Assembly (NCBI GenBank): GCA_965248975.1
Contig: CBDFKU010000008.1
Coordinates: 6,750-70,749, forward strand
Direction of reading: 5' to 3'
Length of the DNA stretch: 64,000 nucleotides
DNA from: CBDFKU01 sp965248975
GTDB taxonomy: Bacteria; Chloroflexota; Dehalococcoidia; Lucifugimonadales; JAGWBF01
Every line of letters begins with the position of its first letter. The stretch's first letter is position 1. Of the stretch, positions 41,721 through 48,864 are shown one piece after another. The position numbers were made by a program, and so were the translations under genes. Below the pieces are notes generated by a model. The model made no database searches and had not been told where the DNA came from. It worked only from the letters and a program-made list of their open reading frames with translations.

Positions 41721-42463
41721 AGCTCTTTCCTTCGAAACACCGCCCAGGTGCCGACGCCCAGAACGGCGATGCTCGCCCAGGAGATGGCGAAGGATGTCCA
41801 ATAGCCGCCTTGCTGGACGCCTTCGTCGACATCGGTGATCCCAGCACCCCACTCCGGCGCGTTGATGGGCCAGTACCGTTGGGTATGTGGGATTTCGCTC
41901 ACGGCTCCCTGGACTATGAACAAAAGGAGGGCAAGGCCTCCAGCCAGGAGCTGCCTCCGGAACATCCCGCTCCAGAAGAAGGTGATGGAGGCGATGAATA
42001 TCAGATAGACGCCGATGATGGCCATGAAGGCCGCGAACCGTGCCACGCTCCAGTAGTCGAACAGTATGATCGTCAGGACGTACATGACTGCGGAGCCGAC
42101 TACCAGTGCGGTGAAGATGGAGAGGGCCAGTCCCAGGAACTTGGCTCCCACGAAGGCTGCTCGGGTGACCGGTTTGCTCAATGTCATGGCCGCCGTGCCG
42201 CTGGCCCTCTCCACGGACAGCGAGCCCATGGCGACGATGATGGTGACCAGGGTGCCCAAGGTGAATATGGTGATGCCGTATCCCTGGAAAAGCTGGCGGG
42301 CCTCCTCGGCTCCCTGGGACTCGCCTTTGACCTCGGTTATGGCGAAGGGGATTATCGCCACCAGAAGGGAGACCGCCGTGAAGATCCCAACCAGCGCCAA
42401 GAACTTCCACGTCCGGCGCTGCTCCAGGACCTCCTTCCAGGCCAGTGCCCAGAAGCCGGTCAC
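41717..42463 (-). CDS. ABC-2 type exporter permease
   Basis: 248 residues with six predicted membrane segments (LALVGIFTAVSLLVAIIPFA, YGITIFTLGTLVTIIVAMGS and others), and the ABC-2/NosY motif LSVERASGTAAMTLSKPVTR, AAFVGAKFLG. Forms an exporter with the ATPase whose gene overlaps its start by four bases (42460-42463). Substrate unknown. Confidence 0.88.
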   Translation of the reverse strand: MTGFWALAWKEVLEQRRTWKFLALVGIFTAVSLLVAIIPFAITEVKGESQGAEEARQLFQGYGITIFTLGTLVTIIVAMGSLSVERASGTAAMTLSKPVTRAAFVGAKFLGLALSIFTALVVGSAVMYVLTIILFDYWSVARFAAFMAIIGVYLIFIASITFFWSGMFRRQLLAGGLALLLFIVQGAVSEIPHTQRYWPINAPEWGAGITDVDEGVQQGGYWTSFAISWASIAVLGVGTWAVFRRKEL

Positions 42464-43413
42464 TGGCCCGGTCCGCCGTTACCCATCAGATCGATAAACA
42501 CTTCCTCCAGGGTGGCCGAGGCCAGCTCGTACCTGAGCAGCGTCAGGCCGCTCTCGTAGACCAGCCGGGGCAGCTCCCTTTTTGCCGCCGCGACGTCGGT
42601 GACGTCCACCCGGAACACCTGCCGCTCTCCCCGCCTATGGCTGTCCATGGACTTGACCCAGGGAGTCCCCGCCAGATGCCTGGCCAAAGGTCCCGGGTCC
42701 TCCTCGAACTCGATCTCGAATACCGACTGGCTGCCCCGGGCCCGCAGCTCGTCGATGGACCCGGTGACCACCAGCTTCCCTTTGTTGATGATGGCCACGT
42801 GATCGCAAACCCGCTCCACGTCCGCCAGGATATGGGTGGACACGAGAACGGTGGTCTCCCCCTTGAGGGAACCGATGGTCTCCAGCATATCCCGCCGTCC
42901 CATGGGGTCCAAGGCCGAGGCAGGCTCGTCAAGGAAGAGGACCCTGGGCCTGTGAATCAACGCCTGGGCCACCCCCAGCCGCTGCTGCATACCTCGGGAG
43001 TATCCCTTCACCTTCCGGTCCGCTGCCTCCTCCAGGTTGACCTGGCGCAGAAGCTGGCTGGTACGGGCACCGGACTCGGCGAAGCTCAGTCCATAGAGCT
43101 TCCCGGTGAAGCGCAGGAACTCCCTTCCGGTCATCCAGCCGTAGTAGGCGGGGGCCTCAGGCAGGTAGCCCACGTTGGCCCGGAGCCGGAGGGATTTCCC
43201 CGCCACCCGCTCTCCGGCTACCCACATGTCCCCGCCCGTGGGGTCCGTCAGTCCGGTCAGCAGCCGGAGGGTGGTCGTCTTGCCGGCGCCGTTGGGCCCG
43301 AGGAACCCGTAAACGGTGCCCTCGGTGACCGTAAGGTCCAGGGCGTCGATGGCCGTTACGCTACCGAACCTTTTGGTCAGACCCTCACAACGTATAGCCT
43401 CTGAGTCAGCCAC
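42460..43413 (-). CDS. ABC exporter ATPase (CcmA/NatA type)
   Basis: 317 residues. Walker A GPNGAGKTT (39-47), signature YSRGMQQR (138-145), Walker B VLFLDEPASALDP (157-169) and the switch His in VLVSTHILADVERV, followed by the C-terminal extension usual in ABC-2 exporters. Partner of the overlapping permease gene. The gene starts three bases after the crotonase stop, suggesting a shared transcript. Confidence 0.92.
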   Translation of the reverse strand: MADSEAIRCEGLTKRFGSVTAIDALDLTVTEGTVYGFLGPNGAGKTTTLRLLTGLTDPTGGDMWVAGERVAGKSLRLRANVGYLPEAPAYYGWMTGREFLRFTGKLYGLSFAESGARTSQLLRQVNLEEAADRKVKGYSRGMQQRLGVAQALIHRPRVLFLDEPASALDPMGRRDMLETIGSLKGETTVLVSTHILADVERVCDHVAIINKGKLVVTGSIDELRARGSQSVFEIEFEEDPGPLARHLAGTPWVKSMDSHRRGERQVFRVDVTDVAAAKRELPRLVYESGLTLLRYELASATLEEVFIDLMGNGGPGQ

Positions 43414-43416
43414 GGG

Positions 43417-44220
43417 TCACCGCCCTTTCCACTGAGGCTCTCTTTTCTCCGCGAAGGCCCTGGGCCCCTCTTTGGCATCTTCGCTGAGAAGAAGCCTGTC
43501 GTACATCTGGAAGGTGAGAGCGGAGATGGCCTGGGTGCTCATGTCCAGTCCCCGGTATGCCAGCTCCTTGAAATAGCTGAGGGAAATGGGTGCGTTGGCC
43601 GCTATGCGCTCCGCCAGAGCCATGGTCTCCTCCATGAGCCGATCTCCAGGCACCACTCGATTGATGAACCCCATCTCCTGGGCCCTTTGAGCGGTGACCG
43701 GCTCGGCAGTCAGCACTAGCTCCATCACCGCGGCCACGGGGATAAGCTGGGTCAGGGTGACGGCGAAGGGCGGGAACAACCCCACGTGGGACTCGGTGAT
43801 GCCCAGACGGGCCTCTTCGGCCGCGAGCCGCAGGTCGCACATCTGGGCGATGGACCAGCCTCCGGCCAACGCGTAGCCGTTCACGGCTGCGATGAGGGGC
43901 TTCCAGGTCTGGCGGGCCCACAGGTACGGTTGGTCCTTGCTCATACTGTCGCCAGCGCTGGCAACGACGCCCGCGGCATTGTCGTCGGCCCGCTCCTTCA
44001 GGTCACGTCCGGCGCAGAAGGCACGCCCGGCCCCGGTGATGACCGCCACCCTGGCATCGTCGTCCTCCTCGAACTTCCAGAGAGCGCCCGCGAACTCGCT
44101 CTTGAGCTGGCGGTTGATGGCGTTCAGCGCCTCGGGGCGGTTCAGGGTGATCAACACCACCCGGTCTCGTTTTTCATAGAGGACCGCGCCGCCGGGTTCG
44201 CTGAACTCTCCAGGTGCCAT
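43417..44220 (-). CDS. Enoyl-CoA hydratase/isomerase (crotonase) family protein
   Basis: 267 residues with the crotonase fold: VLITLNRPEALNAINRQL, oxyanion hole GRAFCAGRDLKE, and the second half of the active site AALAGG-like VNGYALAGGWSIAQMCDLRL then LGITESHVGLFPP. Of the two hydratase glutamates, the first (CELA position) is replaced (WSIA), while the second may be the E of ITES. Activity may therefore be an isomerase or another CoA reaction rather than simple hydration. Predicted first gene after HIT in a metabolic cluster. Confidence 0.85.
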   Translation of the reverse strand: MAPGEFSEPGGAVLYEKRDRVVLITLNRPEALNAINRQLKSEFAGALWKFEEDDDARVAVITGAGRAFCAGRDLKERADDNAAGVVASAGDSMSKDQPYLWARQTWKPLIAAVNGYALAGGWSIAQMCDLRLAAEEARLGITESHVGLFPPFAVTLTQLIPVAAVMELVLTAEPVTAQRAQEMGFINRVVPGDRLMEETMALAERIAANAPISLSYFKELAYRGLDMSTQAISALTFQMYDRLLLSEDAKEGPRAFAEKREPQWKGR

Positions 44221-44244
44221 GGTACTCCTCCAGAAGAATTTTCA

Positions 44245-44325
44245 CGTCGCCCTCACCCCGCAGCCCTCTCCCATCGTGAGAGGGGTGGCCCTGAGCTTTG
44301 TCGGAGGGCCGGGGTTAGGGATCGA
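44245..44325. repeat. Intergenic palindromic repeat (CCCTCACCC family)
   Basis: CGCCCTCACCCC, CCCTCTCCCATCGTGAGAGG and GGGCCGGGGTTAGGGA form nested inverted repeats filling the gap between the HIT and crotonase genes. The same family appears at 59578-59637. Likely folds in RNA; such small dispersed palindromes are common in intergenic DNA. Confidence 0.65.
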
Positions 44326-44347
44326 GTTGGCTTGCCCCGCGCGAGTC

Positions 44348-44710
44348 TTACGCGTAGGGTCCCAGGTAGGTCCCCCCGATCACGTGGACGTGGCCGTGCT
44401 CCTGGCTCTGCATCGCGTCGGCCCCGAAGTTCGACAGCAGGCGGTATCCGCCAGGGCAGAACTGCCGCCCCATGTCTACGGCCGTTCGTCCGATCCGACC
44501 CATGATGCCGTCGCTCCACAGCTCCTGCTGGGTCATATGGCTCTTGGGCATGACCAGAAGCATCACCGGAACCCATTCCAGGCGGTTGTCTATTACGACG
44601 ATCTCGTCGTCCTCGTAGCGGAACTTGGCCGGCGACTTCCGGGCGACAATCTCGCAGAATACGCATCCCGCGTTTTGGTTCACCGCTACGTGATCCTCCG
44701 AACTTGCCAC
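44348..44710 (-). CDS. HIT-family nucleotide hydrolase/transferase
   Basis: 120 residues. CVFCEIVARKSPAKFRYEDD, the substrate-side VIDNRLEWVPVMLLVMPKSH, and the histidine triad QEHGHVHVIGG (H-x-H-x-H). Cleaves nucleoside phosphoramidates or dinucleotides in related proteins. It is led by a consensus promoter and starts the minus-strand series toward the crotonase and exporter. Confidence 0.9.
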   Translation of the reverse strand: MASSEDHVAVNQNAGCVFCEIVARKSPAKFRYEDDEIVVIDNRLEWVPVMLLVMPKSHMTQQELWSDGIMGRIGRTAVDMGRQFCPGGYRLLSNFGADAMQSQEHGHVHVIGGTYLGPYA

Positions 44711-44819
44711 GGGCTCACGGCAGACCGCCGGACGGATCTTCCTGGGCGATGACGATCATTGAAGCTGTCCCGCGGTTGACGACCAGCGGGTCCCGGACTA
44801 CCAACATTCATCGCCTGAG

Positions 44820-44848
44820 AATATAGAGCAGCCCTGCGCCATTGTCAA
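44820..44848 (-). promoter_or_regulatory. Predicted sigma70 promoter for the HIT gene
   Basis: On the minus strand TTGACA (44848-44843), a 17-base spacer and TATATT (44825-44820). About 110 bases lie between it and the HIT start. Confidence 0.75.
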
Positions 44849-44884
44849 ATCAAACCGGCGAAGGGTGATCGAGCTGGTCGAAAG

Positions 44885-46294
44885 CTAATGGCCGCGCTGT
44901 CCAGACCGGGAGGCGGTCCTGTTCGGGGGCCGCTGGTCCCGGTAGTCGGGCGCCAGGATGGGCGCCCACTCCACCAGAGCGTCGCTGAGGCGCGACCGGA
45001 TGCGGGGCTTGGCCTCGTCCAGCTGCTTGAGCGACTCCAGGTTGGTGGTGATCACCGTCGGCAGGCGTGCGTTGTGGCGGTGGACGATGATCTGATACAG
45101 CTTTTCCTCGGCCCATGGCGTGCTGTTCTCCGATCCGAGATCGTCCAGGACCAGGAGAGGAGTGTTCTTCACCTGCTCGAAGAGCTCGTCGTACCCGGTG
45201 GTGCTGTCCGGTCTGAAGGTCGCCCTGAGATGGTCCAGCAAGGCCGGCACGAAAGCAAAAAAGGCCGCTATTCCCCGTTTGAGGCTTTCGTTGATGATCG
45301 CCACGGCCATATGGGTCTTGCCGCAACCCGGCTGGCCCGTGAGCAGGAGCCATCCGTCAGGGGACTGGGCGAAGGCCCGGGCCGTTTCGAAGGCGAACTG
45401 GAGGGTGTCGCGCTCTTGCTTGGTGGCCCTGACCTCCTGGCCGAGCTTGAAGTTCTCGAAGGTCATGCGCTCCAGCATGGCCCCCTGCAGACCGCCCACC
45501 TCCCTCAGCAGACCGCCGTCCCGCCGGCCCAGGGACCGCACTACAGAGAACTCCGCCACCTCCAGGCGCGCCCTGATACCCTCCTCCAGCGCTTCCACCG
45601 GGCCGCGTACGGTAATGACCGTAGGTAGAAGGGCATTGAAGCGATGATTCAGCACCTGAAACAGCTTTTCCCGGGCCCAGGGGGTGCTGCTGTGGGATCC
45701 CAGGTCGTCCAACACCAGTACCGGGGCGTCCCGCACCTGCTGGAACAGGTCGTCGTAGGACACCCTGCTCTCCGGCGAGAAGGTCCCCCGCAGGTGGTCC
45801 AGCAGGTCGGGGACGAAGACGAAGAAGACGGCCTGCCCCATCTCCATCAGCCGATTAGCGATGGCGGCCGCCAGGTGAGTCTTGCCCGAGCCACTGGGAC
45901 CGGTGAAGACCAGCCAGCCCCTGGGATCCCTGGTGAAGTCCTCCGCAGCTCGGAAGCCGTTCTTGAACAGGTTCTGGCTCTCGGGATTCTGGAGACGCCC
46001 ACGGGGATCGGTGCTTTCGAAGCCGATGCGGCTCAGCGGCCCGATGTTGCTGTATTGCTGGAGGCGGGCCAGGCGGCGGTCCTGAGCCTCCTGCTCCTGA
46101 CAGCTGCACGGGAAGGCCTTCCCGAAGTCGGGGTGGCCCAAAGGCACCCGCCGGCCCACCCAGCCCGCACCCCCGCAGATGGGGCATACCGGCCCGTCAT
46201 CCTCGGGGGCCGGGAAGCCGTCCCCGTTGCCGGAGATACTCCACGAGCTCCTCCGAGCCGGGAGCCTGCCGAGAATGTCGCCAAGACTCTCCAT
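44885..46294 (-). CDS. Tandem-duplicated DnaC/DnaI-type helicase loader
   Basis: 469 residues. An N-terminal zinc-finger-like module (C37-x2-C40 and C63-x-C65: PVCPICGGAGW ... FPCSC) is followed by two AAA+ domains. Domain 1 has Walker A GPSGSGKTH (132-140), Walker B LVLDDLGSHSSTPWAREKL and arginine region GIRARL. Domain 2 repeats the pattern with GQPGCGKTH (320-328), LVLDDLGSENSTPWAEEKL and RIRSRL. Ordinary DnaC/DnaI loaders have one such domain. Encoded downstream of dnaD and dnaB, so it presumably loads DnaB onto the origin. The first 98 bases overlap the dnaD 3' end in another frame. Confidence 0.88.
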   Translation of the reverse strand: MESLGDILGRLPARRSSWSISGNGDGFPAPEDDGPVCPICGGAGWVGRRVPLGHPDFGKAFPCSCQEQEAQDRRLARLQQYSNIGPLSRIGFESTDPRGRLQNPESQNLFKNGFRAAEDFTRDPRGWLVFTGPSGSGKTHLAAAIANRLMEMGQAVFFVFVPDLLDHLRGTFSPESRVSYDDLFQQVRDAPVLVLDDLGSHSSTPWAREKLFQVLNHRFNALLPTVITVRGPVEALEEGIRARLEVAEFSVVRSLGRRDGGLLREVGGLQGAMLERMTFENFKLGQEVRATKQERDTLQFAFETARAFAQSPDGWLLLTGQPGCGKTHMAVAIINESLKRGIAAFFAFVPALLDHLRATFRPDSTTGYDELFEQVKNTPLLVLDDLGSENSTPWAEEKLYQIIVHRHNARLPTVITTNLESLKQLDEAKPRIRSRLSDALVEWAPILAPDYRDQRPPNRTASRSGQRGH

Positions 46295-46922
46295 CGTCTT
46301 TACCTTCCGTGGCCCACCGCTTCAATATGGCTTTTATGTAGTCCCATTTCCTTACGTTGCGGCCAACAGCGATCCTGAAAGCCTCCTCGATCCACAGCCA
46401 GGGATATGCCCCCTCGGCCTCCACCATCTCTTCGGCCAACAGTGGGGTCAGCAACCCGATGTTGTCCTCGTAGAGACTGAAGATGCTGGCCCGCTCCTGA
46501 GGGACCTCTTGTCCCGAACCTTCGGCGACGACAACCCTCTCGCCGGTCCCCTCTCTGGCCACCAACTCGGCCCCCAGCCGTCCGGCTTCGTCGTTGAGGA
46601 AGTACATATCTTCCCGTCCGTCCCGGCTATCCAGGGAGACCCGGACCAGAGTTCCCCGCTTCACCGCCAGGCCGATCCCGCGGCGGACGGTCTCCTCCGG
46701 ATCACCTCCCAAGGCTTTCAGGCCTCGGAGCAACACCCGGTCCGACAGTAGCTCCCGCGCCGACAGAGATCTGGGATGTCCCCTTTTTCGGTGGAGCAAC
46801 CACATGGCCCTTAGGGTGCACTTGAGCTCCGCGGTGTCGTCGATATCCTGCAGCAGCGGGCCGAAGAAGGAGTCGGGCACCGGGGTATGTCTTGTTCCCC
46901 GGGGGAAGCCGGAGAAGTTCAC
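46197..46922 (-). CDS. dnaD: DnaD-domain replication initiation protein
   Basis: 241 residues. N-terminal winged-helix-like region (TAELKCTLRAMWLLHRKRG), and the C-terminal DnaD domain IFSLYEDNIGLLTPLLAEEM then EEAFRIAVGRNVRKWDYIKA and ILKRWATEG, with the YxxxIxxxW signature (WDYIKAILKRW). In Firmicutes DnaD and DnaI cooperate to load DnaB; here the three genes are adjacent in the order dnaB-dnaD-loader. Starts two bases after the dnaB stop. Its 3' end overlaps the loader gene by 98 bases. Confidence 0.85.
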   Translation of the reverse strand: MNFSGFPRGTRHTPVPDSFFGPLLQDIDDTAELKCTLRAMWLLHRKRGHPRSLSARELLSDRVLLRGLKALGGDPEETVRRGIGLAVKRGTLVRVSLDSRDGREDMYFLNDEAGRLGAELVAREGTGERVVVAEGSGQEVPQERASIFSLYEDNIGLLTPLLAEEMVEAEGAYPWLWIEEAFRIAVGRNVRKWDYIKAILKRWATEGKDDGESWRHSRQAPGSEELVEYLRQRGRLPGPRG

Positions 46923-46924
46923 GG

Positions 46925-48292
46925 CTAGAAGGCCCCTTGCCCGACGGGCAGCGACTCGAACCTGACCAGCTTGTCCCGGAACAGGAGCTCTACCTCGCCG
47001 ACGGGCCCGTGGCGGTGCTTGGAGACGATCAGGTTGGCCACGTTCTTGGGGTAGGGCCGGTCAGGGAACCGGCCGGCCCACTCATCCTCGGTGTGGTAGA
47101 CGTCGTCACGGTAGATGAACATCACCACGTCGGCGTCCTGCTCGATGCTGCCGCTCTCCCTGAGATCCGAAAGCTGGGGCCGGTGGGACGTGCGCATCTC
47201 CACCGCGCGGCTCAGTTGGGAGACAGCCAGCACGGGCACGTTCAGGTCCCTGGCCTGGCCCTTGATGGACCTGGTAATCTCGCTCAGCTCCTGGACCCTG
47301 TTGTCCCCCCGGGCGCTACTCCCCTGGATAAGCTGCATGTAGTCCACTACCAGCAGATCCAGGTGGCGTTCGGTGGCCAGACGGCGGGCTTTACTCCGCA
47401 TCTCCACGATGCCCTGGAGCGGGGTGTCGTCGATGTAGATTTGTAGCTCGGAGAGGGACCCGATGGAGTCGATGATCCGTCTCTCTTCCGCCTCGGTATA
47501 CAGTCCCAGGCGGAGCCTCTGGGCGTCCACCCCCGACTCACCTGCTAGCATGCGCAGGGCAAGCTGGTCCCGGCTCATCTCCAGGCTGAAGATCCCTATT
47601 ACCATCCCACCCTTGGCGGCGTTAACTGATATGTTCAAGGCCAGGGTGCTCTTGCCCAGGCTGGGCCGCGCAGCCAAGACCACCATATCTGAGCGGTGCA
47701 GGCCGCCCAGCAGCTCGTCCAGGGCGTCGAAGCCGGTCATCACCGGTCCGCCGGTCCGGCCCAGAGTCTCGGTTATGCCGGCCCTCTCCTCCAGGTACTG
47801 GTCCAGGACATCTCGCAGGGGGACGAAGTCTCGAGCCGGCTGCCCGGACCGCACCTGAAACAGGACACCCTCCGCCCTGCTGAGCGAAGCGTCTACGTCG
47901 TCGGTGCCGTCGTATCCTATCGACGAGATCTGGGCTGCGGCGTCTATCAGCCGGCGCATGGATGCGGTCCGGCTTACTATGCGTCCGTAGTGCTCGATGT
48001 GGACCGGCGTCGGCACCGTGGTCACCAGGTGGCTGAGGTAAGCGGTTCCGCCCACCTGCTCGGTCCGCTCGTCCAGGGTCAGCTGGTGTGCGACGGTCAC
48101 CTGGTTTATGGCCTCGCTGCGATGGAAGAGTTCGAGGCAGGCCTGGTAGCACAGCCGGTTCTTCTCTCGGTAGAAGTCTCCCGCCTTCAGGAATGGGGCC
48201 ACCCTCAAGATCGCCTCGCCATCTATCAGCAGGGAGCCGATCACGGACTCCTCCGCCTCGATGTCGTGGGGCAGCAGCTTCTCCGCATACAT
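46925..48292 (-). CDS. dnaB: Replicative DNA helicase DnaB
   Basis: 455 residues. N-terminal primase-interaction domain (PHDIEAEESVIGSLLIDGEA), RecA-like core with Walker A ARPSLGKST (208-216), Walker B LLVVDYMQLIQG, and AVSQLSRAVE, RPQLSDLRESGSIEQDADVV. Full length without intein. Downstream of rplI by four bases and followed by dnaD and the loader, forming a replication operon. Confidence 0.96.
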   Translation of the reverse strand: MYAEKLLPHDIEAEESVIGSLLIDGEAILRVAPFLKAGDFYREKNRLCYQACLELFHRSEAINQVTVAHQLTLDERTEQVGGTAYLSHLVTTVPTPVHIEHYGRIVSRTASMRRLIDAAAQISSIGYDGTDDVDASLSRAEGVLFQVRSGQPARDFVPLRDVLDQYLEERAGITETLGRTGGPVMTGFDALDELLGGLHRSDMVVLAARPSLGKSTLALNISVNAAKGGMVIGIFSLEMSRDQLALRMLAGESGVDAQRLRLGLYTEAEERRIIDSIGSLSELQIYIDDTPLQGIVEMRSKARRLATERHLDLLVVDYMQLIQGSSARGDNRVQELSEITRSIKGQARDLNVPVLAVSQLSRAVEMRTSHRPQLSDLRESGSIEQDADVVMFIYRDDVYHTEDEWAGRFPDRPYPKNVANLIVSKHRHGPVGEVELLFRDKLVRFESLPVGQGAF

Positions 48293-48296
48293 CGGC

Positions 48297-48746
48297 CTAC
48301 TCCTCGGCTTCGGCCGTTACGATGACAGTGGCTTGAATGCCCGGGGCCAGGTGCAGCACTACCTCGTACTCTCCCGGCTCCTTGATGGGCTCGACGGTTT
48401 CCACCAGCTTGCGGTCGATCTCCCTTCCGGTGACGGACGCCAACCCCTCGGCTATCTGCGCGGGGTTGATGGTCCCGTAGAACTGGCCGGCAGGGGTCGC
48501 CCTCGCCTTGATGTTGATGGCGGTGCCTTCAAGGGACTGTGCCAGCTCGTCCAGCTGCTGGGTCTCCCTGAGCCGTCGCTCGTCGCCGGCTCGCTTTATC
48601 CGCTCGATGCGCTTCATGTCCTCGGCGGTGGCCACCGTGGCCAGCTTCTTGGGTAGCAGATAGTTACGGGCGTACCCGTTGGCTACGTTTTTCACATCGC
48701 CGGCATGGGCCTGGTTCGGCACATCCTCCAGGAATATAACCCTCAT
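48297..48746 (-). CDS. rplI: 50S ribosomal protein bL9
   Basis: 149 residues. The signature MRVIFLEDVPNQAHAGDVKN and VANGYARNYLLPKKLA is diagnostic; the C-terminal domain has GREIDRKLVE and HLAPGIQATVIV. The ATG at 48746 has GAGGAG eight bases upstream, replacing a longer frame from 48815. rplI next to dnaB is a widespread arrangement. Confidence 0.96.
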   Translation of the reverse strand: MRVIFLEDVPNQAHAGDVKNVANGYARNYLLPKKLATVATAEDMKRIERIKRAGDERRLRETQQLDELAQSLEGTAINIKARATPAGQFYGTINPAQIAEGLASVTGREIDRKLVETVEPIKEPGEYEVVLHLAPGIQATVIVTAEAEE

Positions 48747-48864
48747 CAGTGCGTCTCCTCGGCAGCCCCACGATTGAAACGGGCCGCCTTCTCGAATCGA
48801 AAATACCGCTGGCAAGAATTATAACGGATCGGGACCGTCACCCGGAAGCATCCACTGACGCCGA

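Noticed and set aside
41721..42410. Long minus-strand frame extending the alpha/beta hydrolase upstream
   Set aside because: That stretch is an out-of-frame reading of the ABC permease gene, which has clear membrane segments and family motifs.
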